A stretch of DNA of 64,000 nt from Oenanthe sinensis (GCA_028671895.1 CM053794.1:43726501-43790500), one strand, 5' to 3'. Counted from the first letter of the stretch, positions 13,676 to 26,718 are shown. The notes: generated by a model not told the origin, from the letters alone. A program made the numbers and translations.

Positions 13676-16600
13676 GGATGTCTGAAACAGATCACAGACA
13701 TTCAACTTGGAGCTAAGAGTAGACAAAATAGTAGCTCCAACAGCCTTGGTGAACATATCAACATGTTGAGCAGTAGTAGAGATATGTGTAGGCAGAATGA
13801 GACCTTTTTCCATGTTTTCGCAAACCAAATGACAGTCAATTTCGATATGTTTGGTACGTTCATGATAGACAGGATTAGAAACTATATGAATAGCAGACTT
13901 GGAATTGCAGTGAAAAGGAATGGGCAATGGGGGGAGACCAAGAAATCCTTGAGGACGACAATCAACCAAATGACTTCAAAACATGTATCTGTCATGGCTC
14001 GGCACTCAACTTCAGCTGATGAGCGAGCAATGGTATGTTGTTTCTTGCATTTCTAAGAAACTAAAGAACCACCAAGCAATATGCAATATCCAGTAAGGGA
14101 GTGTCTGCTAATGGGATCACCCCCCCCCCCCCCCCCCCGTCAGAATCACAAAAAGCAGTCAGCTTTAACAGGGTAGAAGCTGAAATCAACAAACCTTGTC
14201 CAGGAGATTGTTTAATAAATCTGAGCACTCTGATAACGGCATGCATGTGATCAACTCTAGGTGCATTCATGAACTGAGCAAGAACATGAACTGCATAAGA
14301 CAAGTTTGGCCGAGTGATAGTCAAATAGATGAGTCTGCCCACAATCTGACGGTAAGTAGAAGAATCAGTATCACAAAGGATAGGGGACTGATTGTCCAGC
14401 AACTTGTGATTCTGTTCCATGGGAGTAACAGACGGTTTGGCAGCTGTAAGACTAGTGTCTCTGAGTAAGTCTAAAGCATATTTGCGTTGATTGAGATAGA
14501 AGCTTTAAGTAGATCTGGTCACCTCAATGCCTACAAAGTACTTGACAGGGCCAAGATCTTTGATCTTAAACTGAGATAAAAGGTATAGTTTAACCTCTGC
14601 AATCAAGGAATCTGAAGACTCTGTGATAAGAATGTCATCGACATATACTAAAATTGCAGTGGCAAACAAACTCCATTAACCTTGAGTGTAAACAAACTGT
14701 TATCACTGTGAGATTGATGAAAATTGTACTTCTTCAAGGTAGTGGTAAACTTGACAAACCATCGACGAGGTGCTTGGTGTAAGCCATTTATAGACTTAAC
14801 CAACTTACACACAAAATCTGAAACATTGACAGGACAATGAGCAGAAAGGAAGGCATAACCATGAGGCAATATCATGTAAACTTTTTCTAACAAATCACTA
14901 TGTAAGAATGCATTAGTTACATCCATATGAGAGACAGGTCAGTGCCTTGTAGCTGCTACTGACAAAAACAAGCGAACATTAATCATCTTTGCAAATTGCA
15001 ACCGGAGCAAAAGTGTCGAAATAATCAACACCATGAGTTTGAGTAAAGCCCCTAGCAACAAGCCTAACCTTGTAGCATTCAACTGAACCATCAGGAAGGT
15101 ATTTCACCTTAAACAACCACTTGCAATCAATGATATGTTGGTTAGGAGGTCTGACAACCAGGTCCCATGTATGATTTCCCTCAAGAGCTGCAATTTCAGT
15201 TTGCATAGCTTTGAACCAATGTGGATTGGGAGCTGCTTGATTAAAAGTATATGGTGTAGCAATTTTGGAAATAGCAGCCAGATATGCTTGATGTTTAAGA
15301 GTAAACTTAGCATATGAAAGATGTGTCTAAATAGGATAAGCAGCGGTAGTAGGAACTTTACCTGAAGTTGTAGTAGTAGTAGAGAGAGATGGTAAAATCG
15401 CATGAGTGGATGGAAGTCCTGTAAAATCCTTGAATCTAGCGGGTAAGGTTTTGACCCTAGTAGGTCTAATAATGACATGTTTTGAAACATGAGAGGGAGA
15501 GGGTGATGTAGTGGTATGAGGAGGAGGTATATTCTGCTGAGTGGGTGAGATTGTAGGAAGATAAGAATCAGCAAGTTCAGCAATAGTCACAGAAAAAGGA
15601 AACATGAGTTCTGGAACTGACTTATCAATTGGAGATGTAACAGGTGTTTTATAAAATGGAAATTTTGTCTCAACAAATGTGACATCTCTAGAATAGAAAC
15701 ATTTTCTAGTATGTAAATCCATAATTTTATAACCTTTCTGGCCAAAAGGATAACCAATAAAAGCTCCCTTGACAGTTTTGGATTCAAATTTATTTGTAAC
15801 ATGAGGTTTAGTAGCATAACAAAGACATCCAAAACTTTTTAGATGAGAATAAATGAGAGTTGTGGAGTATAAGAGTTCAAAAGGGGTTTTGAAACCAAGC
15901 CCTTTGACTGGTAACAGGTTAATGAGATGAGCAACTGTAAGCACAAAATCACCCCAAAAATCATTAAGGAGGTTGGATTAAAATTTCAATGCCCTGACTA
16001 TATTTAATAAGCGCTGATGTTTTCTTTCTACAGTGTCATTTTGTTGTGGTGTATGAGGGCAAGAGGTTTGGTGAATAATGCCAAGAGATTGAAAATGCTC
16101 TTGAAGCTCAATATTGGTGAATTCTGTACCATTATTAGATCTGAGAATCTTAATAGATGTATGGAACTGATTTGTGGCATAAGTGATGAAATTCTTGATA
16201 AGTGAGGGTACTTTGGTTTTATGAGAAAACAGAAATACCCAAGTGGCTTTTGAAAAATCATCTACAATGGTGAGAAAGTAACTGAAATTATTGTGAGTAA
16301 GTTGTCTATATGGACCCCAGATATCAAGATGAACCCAGTCAAAAATACCTTTACTGGCAGTAGTACTGACATGAAATGAAGACTTGTGTTGTTCAGAGTA
16401 ATGACAAACATCACAATCATTAAAATCCAAAGAATGAGTCTTAACAACAGTAATTTTATTCAAGATAGCAGTAGAAGGGTGCCCCGATCTATTATGCCAC
16501 AAGGCAGCATTAATTACATGAACAGAATTACAACCTTCCATGTTACTAATTCTAAGAACTGAATTACTAACAATGCTAGAATGAAGAGAAGGCGGAGGTT

Positions 16601-17246
16601 CAGACAAAGAATTAGGAACATGAAACTTATAGAGACCATCCTGCAATTTACCAATCTCTCTCTCCGTTTTCAAAGTAAGGTCCTGCAAGACACATGAAGT
16701 GGAAGAGAAAAGAATAGCAAGTGATGGGTTGGTGAGAAGCTTGGCAACAGAAAGTAAATTGCAGTTGAAGTCAGGTACACATAAAACCTCAGTAAGAGTA
16801 ATATCACTAGACAACTTAAGTTGACAGATGTGTGTGATGGCAATTGGCTTTCCATCAGGTAAGTATAAATCAGCTTGCAAGCTTTCTACAGAGTGTAGAA
16901 TGTGTTTGTGACAAGTGATATGATTTGTAGCACCAGAATCTAGAATTCATATGCAATGTGTGGAAGCATCATTTTTCAACACTGAATTAACAGTAACAGC
17001 AGAACATGAAAATTTATGTTGTAATAAAGGGGAAGAAGCATAAATACCATTCATTTGAGAGCTACTTGAATTGACAGACCAATTGCCTGTTTGGCGAATT
17101 GTATCTTGAATCATTTTGGACAACTGTTGGCATTGAGCTTCTGTAAACATCATAGAATCTTTGCTAGGAGAATCCACCTTGATTGGGATATCAGCATTGC
17201 CTGTAGGAGAACTAGGTGTGGATGAAACATGAGCTGCAAATTTCAC
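13670..17246 (-). pseudogene. copia pol remnant (integrase, RT, RNase H)
   Basis: Pieces in minus-strand order: 17246-16947, 16880-15978, 15944-15327, 15206-14979, 14926-14648, 14420-14061 and 13969-13631. Visible are the GAG-pre-integrase HNRSGHPST and CDVCHYSEQ, the integrase core (LDIWGP, TIVDDFSKATWVF), the RT start (WLFKVKYLPDGSVE, ARGFTQTHGVDY), MDVTNAFLHSDL and a YVDD box near 14634-14645. The integrase motif normally read as SDNG is SNNG here, which removes a catalytic Asp. A run of about 20 C interrupts the RNase H region near 14120-14138. It is a broken polyprotein. Confidence 0.93.
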
Positions 17247-17306
17247 TTGCCTTCTTTGATTAGTAAGTCATTTTGATTTTGGTTTTGGCTTGTCGTACAA
17301 TCGATG

Positions 17307-18254
17307 TCAGTGAGGATAACCATGAAGACAAAAAAATTTGTCCCTAGTGTGTCCAGCATTATTGCAATAGTCACAAAAAGAGCTATTGTCTGCAGCTCTT
17401 TTCTGAGTGTTGGAGGTATTGGGAATGGAGGAAGAATTCTTAAACTTGGAGAGATTGTTATATTTGACATTCATTGTCATGCTCTCAGACAAAGGAGAAT
17501 GAATACTTTTAGAAAACTCCCTATGAGATTCTTCCTGAAGTAGTAGAGAAAAAGCTTGATTGATAGTAGGTGTAGGTTGCATCATGAGCAATTGTCCCTT
17601 AACAGCAATGTAGTGCTCATGTAGTCCCATTAGAAACTGACTGAGGCTTATCATATCTTCATACTTGTCAAGTACAGTTACTCCTAAAATCTCAAGGTTT
17701 TGAGCATTTGCACAAATACAGTTACTAGTTATACAAGTGCATCCAGGAATAGGATTTAAGGTGTCAATTTCAGCAATCAAAGTATGAAATTTCGTGAAAT
17801 AAGCAGTTATGAACAAAGATCCTTGACTGATAGAGGAAATTTCCTTGCTTAACTGGAAAACTCGAGGCATATTAGTCTGAGAAAACCTAACAGCTAAATC
17901 ATCCCAAATTTCTTTAGCTGTTGAAAAATACGCAACATTATTTCGAATTTCAACTGACATTGAATTCAACATCCAGGACAAAACCATATTATTACACATA
18001 GTCCATAGAGCTAAGTGTGGAGAGTTAGAAGCAAGCTTAGGCAATGTTCCATCAATTAAACCATGCTTCATTTTAGCAGATAACACAATTGAAACAGATC
18101 GGCTCCAATGATAATAATTCTGATCTGTGAGAAGTTGAGTAACTGGATTGTCTGAGGTTTGCAGATAGTAAGGATGATTAGCATCAATTACCGGTATGAC
18201 AAGCGGCGATGAACCGGAAGTGGCTCCAATAGTAGCAACAGCATAAGACGCCAT
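17307..18254 (-). pseudogene. copia gag remnant
   Basis: An open stretch starts at MASYAVATIG (an upstream in-frame ATG exists at 18296). It has the copia gag pattern QLLTDQNYYHWSRSV ... IWDDLAVRFSQ. It ends in a zinc-knuckle-like CDYCNNAGHTRDKFFC, where the fourth ligand appears displaced or replaced. The frame is lost near 17307, before pol. Confidence 0.88.
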
Positions 18255-18418
18255 GACAGAGTAAATTGAACCTAATTTTTGCAGAAAAACACTCAAGCAA
18301 CAACAATTAGAGAGATCACACTCTAATTGAAAGTACGGAGAATGAGTTATAGAAGACGAGTGAGTGAACGAGGAAGTTGAATTAGGGAGAACGAGAGATC
18401 AAGCGGAAGAGAAAGAGA

Positions 18419-18432
18419 TGGCTCTGATATCA
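18419..18432 (-). promoter_or_regulatory. Primer-binding site, tRNA-iMet type
   Basis: Directly inside the 5' LTR the minus strand reads TGATATCAGAGCCA, one change from the complement of the initiator tRNA-Met 3' end (TGGTATCAGAGCCA). Confidence 0.88.
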
Positions 18433-18632
18433 TGTCAAAATAGAGTTTACACAAGAGAGCAACTGTAACTTAGAGAAGAAGTGTATTTTCTTAATGAAGA
18501 AGTTACGAAACAGTTTAGCTAATAGCCTCTATATATATATATATATGTATATTTTTACAAGTTACTAGCACTACTTCATATATAACAAACTTGTTGAGCG
18601 TGAGGTGAGTTGGCAGTAGTAACTGAGTAACA
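18433..18632 (-). repeat. 5' LTR of the copia element
   Basis: On the minus strand it begins TGTTACTC and ends TTTTGACA, with intact TG...CA ends. It matches the other LTR over its full length. Confidence 0.92.
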
Positions 18633-18637
18633 ATATC

Positions 18638-20400
18638 ATTAGAATGTTATTTTTTTAACAAATTGCGGAGTATTTGAAGTTGATTGGAGTAGTTGATTAA
18701 CGATGATTATAACGAATTAATTGGCTGGATTTATAGATATGGAGAATCTGAAATTGATGGTAGTTGATTGACTTTGACGCCTTGACGGTGGTGCTAATAA
18801 CGAATTAATTGACTGAATTCTGTGATGGTGATAACTGATAATAGTCCGAGACGGAGTGAAACCGGAGGAATGAGGCACTGGAGATGGAATGGTTTAAAGT
18901 TTAAACTGAATAAGTTATTTAGGATTGGCTTGAAATTATTATTTAAAATTGCCCGTCACAAATATGATATTATTTTTTGATATTATTTTTTGTTCTTTAA
19001 TGATTTTAGATAAAATATAAAAATTAATATAATATAATTTATAATTATTTTAAAAAAAATCAATTTGCTCCAAAAATATGAAAATTCGGTTTCTCTAAAA
19101 AATAATTTTTTTATTAAAATCACTTATTTAGAACACTATTTTTTAATTCTATCAAATAAATTTTTACCTGTTTTTTTTAAAAAAAATGTTATTATCTATA
19201 ACAGTTACCGTCTTAATTGCAATAAAGATACATGATTGAACTTGAATTATTTATTTTAATTCGAGGTTTTTTTATTCAAAATTTTGTTAACACAAAATGT
19301 AGAATTTGAATTTTTGAATTGAACTCGAACATATAAAAAATTTAGAGCGAACTCGAGTTTAGAATTTACAAAATGTTAATTATATTCTTGTACCCAAGCC
19401 CTGTATTTTCATTCGTTGGGAAGTGAATAAAATTTTATCAAACCCCTCCACATCCAGACTTTAAAAATATTAGTAACATTAAAAATAAAAGATCATTAGC
19501 GAATCTCAGTACTTTTATTATTAATAATACAAAAAGTGGTCCCTTGAGTCACGCCTCAGATTTGCACCATTTCAAGGACCAAGAAGTCAGCACGTAATAT
19601 CCATCACTCACCATCTCAAAGACTCAAACTATATACTACTACTAGTACTAGTATGAATATATTCTACAACAAATGCATGCATAACCTATATGTTGATGCT
19701 GCTACTCGGCTGCTAGTGAGTAGTGCTTAATACCAATATACCATATCAACAAGCAACAACACAATCAAAAGCATATTTGACAACAACATTCCACCAAACA
19801 AATGTAATACAAACTCAACCACCATCTAACTGCTTACACACACATTATAATATATTATATAATATAATACTAATAGTATTACACAGCTGCAAAGCACACC
19901 AAATACGTATGTTTCATTACATAGGAAATAAAAACAACATCAAGTAGTTCACACATGGACCTCAGCTACTGTAATAAATAGTACAAGCCCCCCAGCAATC
20001 CATTTGTAAGAGCTTCAAACAAGTAATGAGAGATTCATTCACCCCACAGGAAGTGAACATAACAAGATTACATAAAAGCAAGAAAGTGAGAGTTTGGGTC
20101 CAACTCACCCACCCGGCGTGCATTCTTTTTCCTTTTGTGGGGTTCCCTTTCTGGTCTACAAAGGCAACTTCCATGTTAGGGAGTGAGTGTTATTCTCACT
20201 TAATCTTCAAAGATATGCAGTCATCATTCATTAAACTTTATTCCAAAGCAATATTATATACTACTGCTTTTTTTACATCACTAACTCAAGAGTTGTGTAA
20301 AAACTCCTGAATCAAAATCACCAAATTTGACCTTACGCCAACAACTTTCATGGGAACAAAGACCATAGACAAACTTGAACCAAGTACCATTAAAACTGCT
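18638..20400. other. Intergenic DNA and bHLH 3' region
   Basis: From 18638 to about 19700 it is AT-rich with no gene seen. The stretch at about 19900-20439 lies directly downstream of the bHLH stop codon and is probably its 3' UTR; the short ORFs there look random. Confidence 0.5.
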
Positions 20401-20439
20401 ACCCATACTGGTGCTGGTGAGAATATGCATGTGTGTGTC

Positions 20440-21528
20440 TTACTGGCCATCAAGGCCTAATACTTTAGCTTTGTCCTTTAAAGATCGCAAATACTGGATA
20501 GCATCGTCAATGACCGCAATAGAATCTTTACCTTTTCCATCAGGAATTATGCTCTCTAGAATGCTTATGGTCTTGCGTATTTTGTCAATTTTAGATTGTT
20601 GGTGAGACGCTGAATCTGATTCCCCCAACACATTGTTGCTGTTACCACAACTAGATTCTGCATCATCTACGTACTCGATGCATCTATCACTTTTCAAGGA
20701 ACTTGCAGTGTCCATGAGTGATGGAACATTATATCCCTCGCCTGAAACTCTCTGCTTTTTTGCTGGCATAGCAGAACTAGCAACTTCTTCTCCGCTCTCA
20801 TCAAACCATACTCGTTTATTACCGAAAGGAGTGTTATTGGGTGAATGACCAGTGCTTGCCTCTTCCTCATCCTCGGAGTAATCATCTTCATCATCAGAGT
20901 AAAGTAGAGCATCAAGTTCTTCAGTGTCTTCATGCATCTCACTTCTAACATCAGTTTCGTAATCTTGTTCAATAGATCTTTTATGTAAAAACTGCATAAA
21001 TGGATTACTTGCATCTCTTTTACTTTCCAGCTCCTCCTTGTAACGAGTAAATGCATTAGAAGGTTTCGGGCGCAAAGAAGGCATGTTGTTGAGAGACCCA
21101 TTGATCCCAGAACCGAATATCAATGTGGTCTGATCTCCAGACTGATCAAAAACAAGAAACCTTTTCGGAGCACTCTGAGTATCAAGAGACATTTTTGGAG
21201 GACTCTGAGTATCGAAAGGCACAGAGTCCCCACGATTTTTATATGGAGAAGCAGAGTTCAGCACTGGGGCAAAAGCCTGGCGGAAACGAGGCAGGCAGTA
21301 AAACCAACCACGAGGTTCATTTGGTTGACTGGCCTTGGCCTGAGGCATCCCAGAAAATCCATGCATAGGCAGAATGCCAGTTGTAGAAGTGAAATTACTG
21401 CATGGGTTCATATAAGAAGGGACTGTAGTCTGCTGCCCCAAACAGTATTGAGAATTCAACATGTTCAAATTGGGTGATTTCCCATTAAATTGCTGGTGAC
21501 CAAACCAGCTCCCAATGCCCTCTTCCAT
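20440..21528 (-). CDS. SAC51: SAC51-like atypical bHLH regulator
   Basis: A single coding exon encodes 362 residues. The start at 21528 (MEEGIGSWFGHQQ) is chosen because a 5' UTR intron (donor GTACG at 21662, acceptor AG at 21576) removes the upstream in-frame ATG at 21594. Features: conserved N-terminal SWF, Pro/Ser-rich middle, acidic block at about 220-245 (LLYSDDEDDYSEDEEE), KRVWFDESGEE, basic PAKKQR, and a C-terminal helix-loop-helix (KIDKIRKTISILESIIP ... VIDDAIQYLRSLKDKAKVLG). The basic region lacks the usual DNA-contact residues, as in the SAC51/SACL (bHLH143/145) group. Family role: positive regulators of the thermospermine response that restrains xylem differentiation, acting with LHW/TMO5-type bHLHs, and controlled at translation by a leader uORF, which is present here. 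Confidence 0.93.
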   Translation of the reverse strand: MEEGIGSWFGHQQFNGKSPNLNMLNSQYCLGQQTTVPSYMNPCSNFTSTTGILPMHGFSGMPQAKASQPNEPRGWFYCLPRFRQAFAPVLNSASPYKNRGDSVPFDTQSPPKMSLDTQSAPKRFLVFDQSGDQTTLIFGSGINGSLNNMPSLRPKPSNAFTRYKEELESKRDASNPFMQFLHKRSIEQDYETDVRSEMHEDTEELDALLYSDDEDDYSEDEEEASTGHSPNNTPFGNKRVWFDESGEEVASSAMPAKKQRVSGEGYNVPSLMDTASSLKSDRCIEYVDDAESSCGNSNNVLGESDSASHQQSKIDKIRKTISILESIIPDGKGKDSIAVIDDAIQYLRSLKDKAKVLGLDGQ

Positions 21529-21776
21529 CCAACCAAAACAACCACCAGACAATGAAAATTGAAAGAGTAAGCTCTCTGTGAAAGTAAAAAACATTCAAAT
21601 TAGTCAAAATTATACGAGCTTTCAACTCCAGAAAGCAGATGGTGGTGATCATGAAAACGTACCAGCTTGACAACGTGTGAATATTGACGACTACTGACGG
21701 TTCTTTGACAACAATGTAAAAAATAAAACTAAAAACTCCAGCTTAATAAGTTGAACACAAGTGCGAGAAAACCAAA

Positions 21777-22034
21777 CTACGTTACAGGCTTGAGCAACTG
21801 ACGAAAGTATTCAGCCTGAAAAACAGTATGCAAGTGTTAGACCTCTCCACACCAAACAGAAAATAATTCACAACCATAAGAGATAATAAATATAAGTATC
21901 TAACTACTAACCTGGCAATCCTGTAGAGGTTGAAAGCAAGCAATAACTCTAACAATTATGGTGGCACCCCCGGCAATTCCATTTTCATGTTTCAATGCTC
22001 GAAATTTTGTTTGACCAGCTGCTTGACACACCAT
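21777..22034 (-). CDS. Conserved uORF of the SAC51 family, split by an intron
   Basis: Two leader exons, 22034-21912 and 21815-21777, join across a GT...AG intron into a 53-codon ORF. It starts MVCQAAGQTKFRALKHENGI and ends FRQLLKPVT. This matches the peptide uORF known from SAC51-family mRNAs, in which ribosome arrest blocks the main ORF unless thermospermine is present. The uORF stop lies about 160 nt of mature leader upstream of the main start. Conservation of both peptide ends and of the intron position supports function. Confidence 0.92.
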
Positions 22035-22749
22035 AACTACTTTTTCCCAACCCTTTATAAATTCCCCCCTTTTTGTTAACCCAGACTAAATATTCCAACA
22101 AGTAAATTACCCAAAGACAATCTCTCAACAAAATCAAAGCAACTTCAAGACAAGAAAATAGCCCGATATAAACCCGAAAAAACGAAATCTTGGAAAGGAA
22201 ATTACTCGGACAAAAGACCAAAAAGGAACAAACTTTCAACTGAATCCGATAAAACTAAAGCAAAAGAACGGAAGTAGATTGATTTAAACTAACAAGACGA
22301 TGAAAATTGAACTAATTTTCAACTGATCAAACGACAATAACAGGGAATGACAATGAAAAGATTAGATCCCATTGATGAATAGTGTGTGTGTGTGTGTTTA
22401 TAAACCAAGAAAAGGGGTAGCTCAAAAGCATATAACAGAGAGAATTAAAGAGCTAATTTACAGAATAACACGACAATACAAGCTGATAATGAATCTACGG
22501 ACAACATAAACAGAGAGACTAAACCACCGCATGTTGTTCTTTCTTGTATATATAAAATCTGATATATATGACCAAGATTCTCAAACTGTTACAGATTTAA
22601 ATCCACCTGTAAATAAAAAGTCACATTTAAGCAAGATTCAATACAAACCCATCAAGGAAACATACAAATTTAACATGAATATATACATACAGATAGATAC
22701 AACAGATCTAACTAGTAAACATAGATCAAACATACAAAGATAGCTCATT

Positions 22750-22880
22750 TAACAAGAGAAATGGATACTTACAATGAAATTTTCTTGTTCTGAGCACAGA
22801 TTGTTGAAAATTTCAGATCGGAGAGAGCAGAGAGAGGGAGAGATTGCAAAGAGAAGATAAGAGAGTGTGTGTTTTTAGTG
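22750..22880 (-). promoter_or_regulatory. First leader exon and promoter-proximal region of the bHLH gene
   Basis: On the minus strand a CT-rich stretch (22801-22860) is followed by CATT and donor GTAAGT near 22770, which suggests a further 5' UTR intron ahead of the uORF exon. Its acceptor could not be placed with certainty. Confidence 0.4.
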
Positions 22881-24899
22881 TGTGTATAATTTGCTTAACA
22901 GAGAGCATAATAATAGAGGGAGAGGAGTACAGTGTGTAAAAAGACAAGAGATGTGAAATGACGAGAATGTCCTTACGAATTAAAGATGGTTAGGTACTGG
23001 TGAATCACGCGTGTGTTAGTGCACGCTTGCTTGCATTGGGTTTTGATGGAAATGAATGAATGAGTGAATGGGATTTACAATTATGTTCTGTGGGTGGACC
23101 CCGCCTCACATTTCTTGCCAATTGTATTTCTCTTTTTATTTTAACTCGGTTTTGTTGACCCACCTGTTTTATTTTTAAATTTTTTTTCCACCTTTTTTTC
23201 TCTTTTATTTCTGTCACAAATGTATTATACAGTAAAATATCTATAAAATAATAATATCACTTCGACAATTTTTATTAATTAATTGAGATAAAAAAATGTA
23301 TTGTTGCTATATTGAGATCAAAATTTTATGTTAAAAATATTAATTTATCGATCATCGAAGTTTTACTGTGTATGCATGAATATAGGGCTTGTTGTAAGTC
23401 TATGTAGTAAAAAATTAAAAGGAATTATAGTGAAAAATTAAAATAATTATAATTTTGTAAGAACATTAATATCATAAGATATAAAATTTTGTATTTTTTT
23501 ATTGCGGTAATAATACAAGAATGCTACCGCAGATGAATGACTTTAAAGCCGTGTAATGTAGTCAAAACAATTACTAAGCTTTGTGAACCAAGATAAAATG
23601 TATATGGACCCGTTTTTGTTGAATCGATTTCTAAAATTACCTTTTCTTTTCCAAAACCTATTATCTATTACAATTATCATTTATTTATTTGTTCTATTTT
23701 GTGTAATTATGCAAACGAGCATGAGATACAATGGGATATGAATATATTTGTCCATTCGAATCATGATCAATCACAAAACAAACCACCGAAACACGACCCA
23801 ATACAATGTAAATATGTAATCAGCAAGCAATAGATACAGATACAAGCTTGCATGAATGAAATGAATCCCTCTCATTTTCTTGATGATTATATAGCACAGT
23901 TTGTTTGAGTTTACAAATCAATTTAAATAGAAAAATAATAAATAATCTTCATAATTTATTAATTAAACTCAAATGCATATCACGTGCCAATTATACAATA
24001 TTTTTCTTAATTATATTTCGTACCACCTTACAACCCTTAATTCATTTGCATAATTGAAGATAAATTAATTAGTAAATATACGAGATAATTTAGTAATTTC
24101 TTTTAAATATTCCAACTTAAAAAAGTATTTATTAACAGGTCAAAATATTTTATTTTTCGACATTAAAAAATAAATAAATTTAGGAAAAAAAGTGAGTTAG
24201 CCAATTGAACTATAATCTTTATCATAGCTTGTAGGATTAGGGTTAAAAGGAAAACACATGCCGACCGTACAAAAGACTACAACCTAATAACCATAAACTT
24301 CTTTTCGTTGATGTGATTTATGGACATGTCTCAATCATCGACAAATCCAAGTGACTATTTTACACTCATTTTATCACCGTTTTACAATTATACAAAAGTA
24401 AATTTTGCATACATATACACAATGTGTTTTGCATATACGTGTATATCTTTTACTGTATCTAATTAGACGTAATATTATTGTCATTATAACAAAGACAATT
24501 AATTAACTATGATATATATGATGAAGCAGACTCCATTACTTGTGGTATACGGAGTAATACTTTGTTTAACATGGTCTGATTACTTAAAGTATAAAACATG
24601 ATTCGTGATGAAATTATATGTGTTGCTTGGACATTAAAATTCATGTAACGACAACATGACATGCTCCACGAATTTTATTTTTTTCCCCCTTGATAATAAA
24701 ATGGGAGCAGGTATTTTCTCTGACAGTGATAGTCAAACTTCAAATGTCGTTTATATTCTTTTTTTAGTTAATTATTAATAATTTTAATTACCTTGTCCAT
24801 AAATATTTAAAAATTATATTCAGGATTAACAGTAGTACAAGAGAGTAAAGCGGTAGAATACTCGTAAATGTCACATTTGAATCGTCAATACATCATCAA

Positions 24900-25302
24900 T
24901 CAATGTATATATATAAAGGAGAGGACAGAAGCGTTTAGGTGGCGCTCTTAATATCGCTCCGTTCTACTTTTCTGATTTTTTCGAATTTTCACAATTTTAA
25001 ATACTAATAATTAAAACTTTCTTTTGAATCATAGAAATTTTAGAGATTAATATTCAAAAAGATTTGATATATAAGGTATAAAAGGGAAATTTATATTGAA
25101 TTTTTTTGAAAAGATTTGATATAAAAAATTTAAAAAAAAAGAGAAATAAAAATAACTATTTTTTATAGATGACAAGAAATAACTGTAATATAGAAATTTC
25201 ATACCTATTTTTTAGAGATGGCAATTATACAAAAGGTAATAATAATTTTTATATAGAATTTTCATAACTATATTTAGTCGTCTTCTCCTTTATATATATT
25301 GA
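24900..25302. mobile_element. Foldback/MITE-like element with inverted ends
   Basis: The left end is TCAATGTATATATATAAAGG. The right end, reverse-complemented, begins TCAATATATATAAAGGAG, an inverted match of about 25 nt. The interior is non-coding, with a GC-richer patch (GGTGGCGCTCTTAATATCGC). No target duplication is clear. A Helitron-like CTAGT end at 25933-25937 was considered but is not convincing. Confidence 0.4.
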
Positions 25303-26481
25303 TATTAATTTAGTATTTTTTTAATGTACAATTATGTTCTCTCCCAAAATTTAGGTTTTACAAATTTTCATATACTAATTATGAATGTGATTGTATTACA
25401 TATATCTTCGTTACAAACTTTTAATAATACTTATATAGTTTATGTTTGCTTTGATTTTTTTTACAATTATGTACACTCGATGTTCGTCTGATAATTATTT
25501 GTAATGTTTATCCGTTTAATCTTATTATTTATCTTTAAATTTCAGGGTATGTACATGAAATTTTTAATATAGAGCAAAGAGGGAGGAGGAGAGAAAAATA
25601 GCACAACTTAAAGCACCATGTATCTCGTATGTACGATTTACGTTCCTATCGGTATCCACACGAACACTTAATCTTCGAAAGTTGAAGTATTGTTAATATA
25701 CAATTGATTTATGATTTTTACGATTGTTTTTTATGTAAAATTTGTTTTATTTTACGTGAAAGATTAGTGAGAAACGTATTTAATATGAAGACGATATTAT
25801 AAGTCTATATACATGTAATTTCTTACTAAATTATTTAATTTTCACATAGTTTATTGATATTTATTTAAATATTTATTTATTAAATATTTTAAATTAAAAA
25901 GTATATAATAATGCCGCTAATAGGCTTCTGCTACTAGTTTTTTCTGAAGGAGAGTATAATATGATTAATATGATATCAATATATCATTACTTAATAGATC
26001 ATGTGTAAATAAAATCACACAACTCTTAGGGGACCAAATCGTAACTAACCAAACTGAATATGTGTTGATGTCACGTTTAAATTTTAATTAATTAGATTAA
26101 CATGATCTAGTATTTCTTAATTAAAAATTTCTGCCTAACATTATGAACCGTCGATAAATAATTCATCTGTTTCGTTAGTAAACTATGGAAGCTCACTAAT
26201 GGTTCAGAAGATGAATAGGACAAGAATATTAAAAATCCATCAAATGAAAAGTTATTTATTTATTTATTTTTTCTTAGTTAAATATAAACTATTGCCATGC
26301 ACTGGTTTTTTTAATTAAGGAAGCGCCATGCCGAGATATTTGGCAGTGGTAGAAGATCTGCAAGCATCCAATTATTTAACCACTGACATATAAAGTTGTA
26401 TACTACTGTAGTACATGAGTATTACTTTAGGATAATGCGTATTGTTGTGAGTGTGTATACATGTGTGTATGTATAAATGTA

Positions 26482-26718
26482 TTCCTCCGTTCCAAATTAA
26501 ATGTTTTGCTTGACTTTTTTATAGTAAAATTGATTCAAATTTAATTGAAAATTACATATAGTATATAATTAAAAAAATTATAAAAAATATATCTAATTTA
26601 TTTTAAAATATATTTTGCAATCTTTTAAAATTATAAAAAAAACTAATTTTTAATCAAGATTGAGTCAAATCGATCATTAAAAAAAATTAAACAAGATTGT
26701 AATTTGGGAAGTATGGAG
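26482..26718. mobile_element. Stowaway-like MITE
   Basis: The left terminus TTCCTCCGTTCCAAATTAAA and the right terminus (complement of CTCCATACTTCCCAAATTAC) are flanked by TA at 26480-26481 and 26719-26720. Length and ends fit Tc1/mariner-type Stowaway. Confidence 0.65.

Larger units (their letters stand above)
13464..18632 (-). mobile_element. Ty1/copia LTR retrotransposon, decayed
   Basis: This 5.17-kb element is transcribed on the minus strand. LTRs of about 200 bp lie at 13464-13662 and 18433-18632; they differ at several sites, so the insertion is not recent. Flanking 5-mers ATACC (13459-13463) and ATATC (18633-18637) look like a TSD with one change. Inside, in minus-strand order: PBS, gag with a zinc-knuckle-like motif, GAG-pre-integrase, integrase core, reverse transcriptase, RNase H, PPT. 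Order gag-int-RT is diagnostic of copia. Frameshifts and stops split the polyprotein into at least eight open pieces, so it cannot act on its own. Confidence 0.95.

Noticed and set aside
21529..21594. Upstream ATG (21594) as the start of the bHLH protein
   Set aside because: It lies in a 5' UTR intron with good donor and acceptor sites; the conserved N-terminus starts at 21528.
25905..25940. Helitron 3' end (short hairpin followed by CTAGT)
   Set aside because: The stem is only about three base pairs and no matching 5' TC end with AT context could be fixed.
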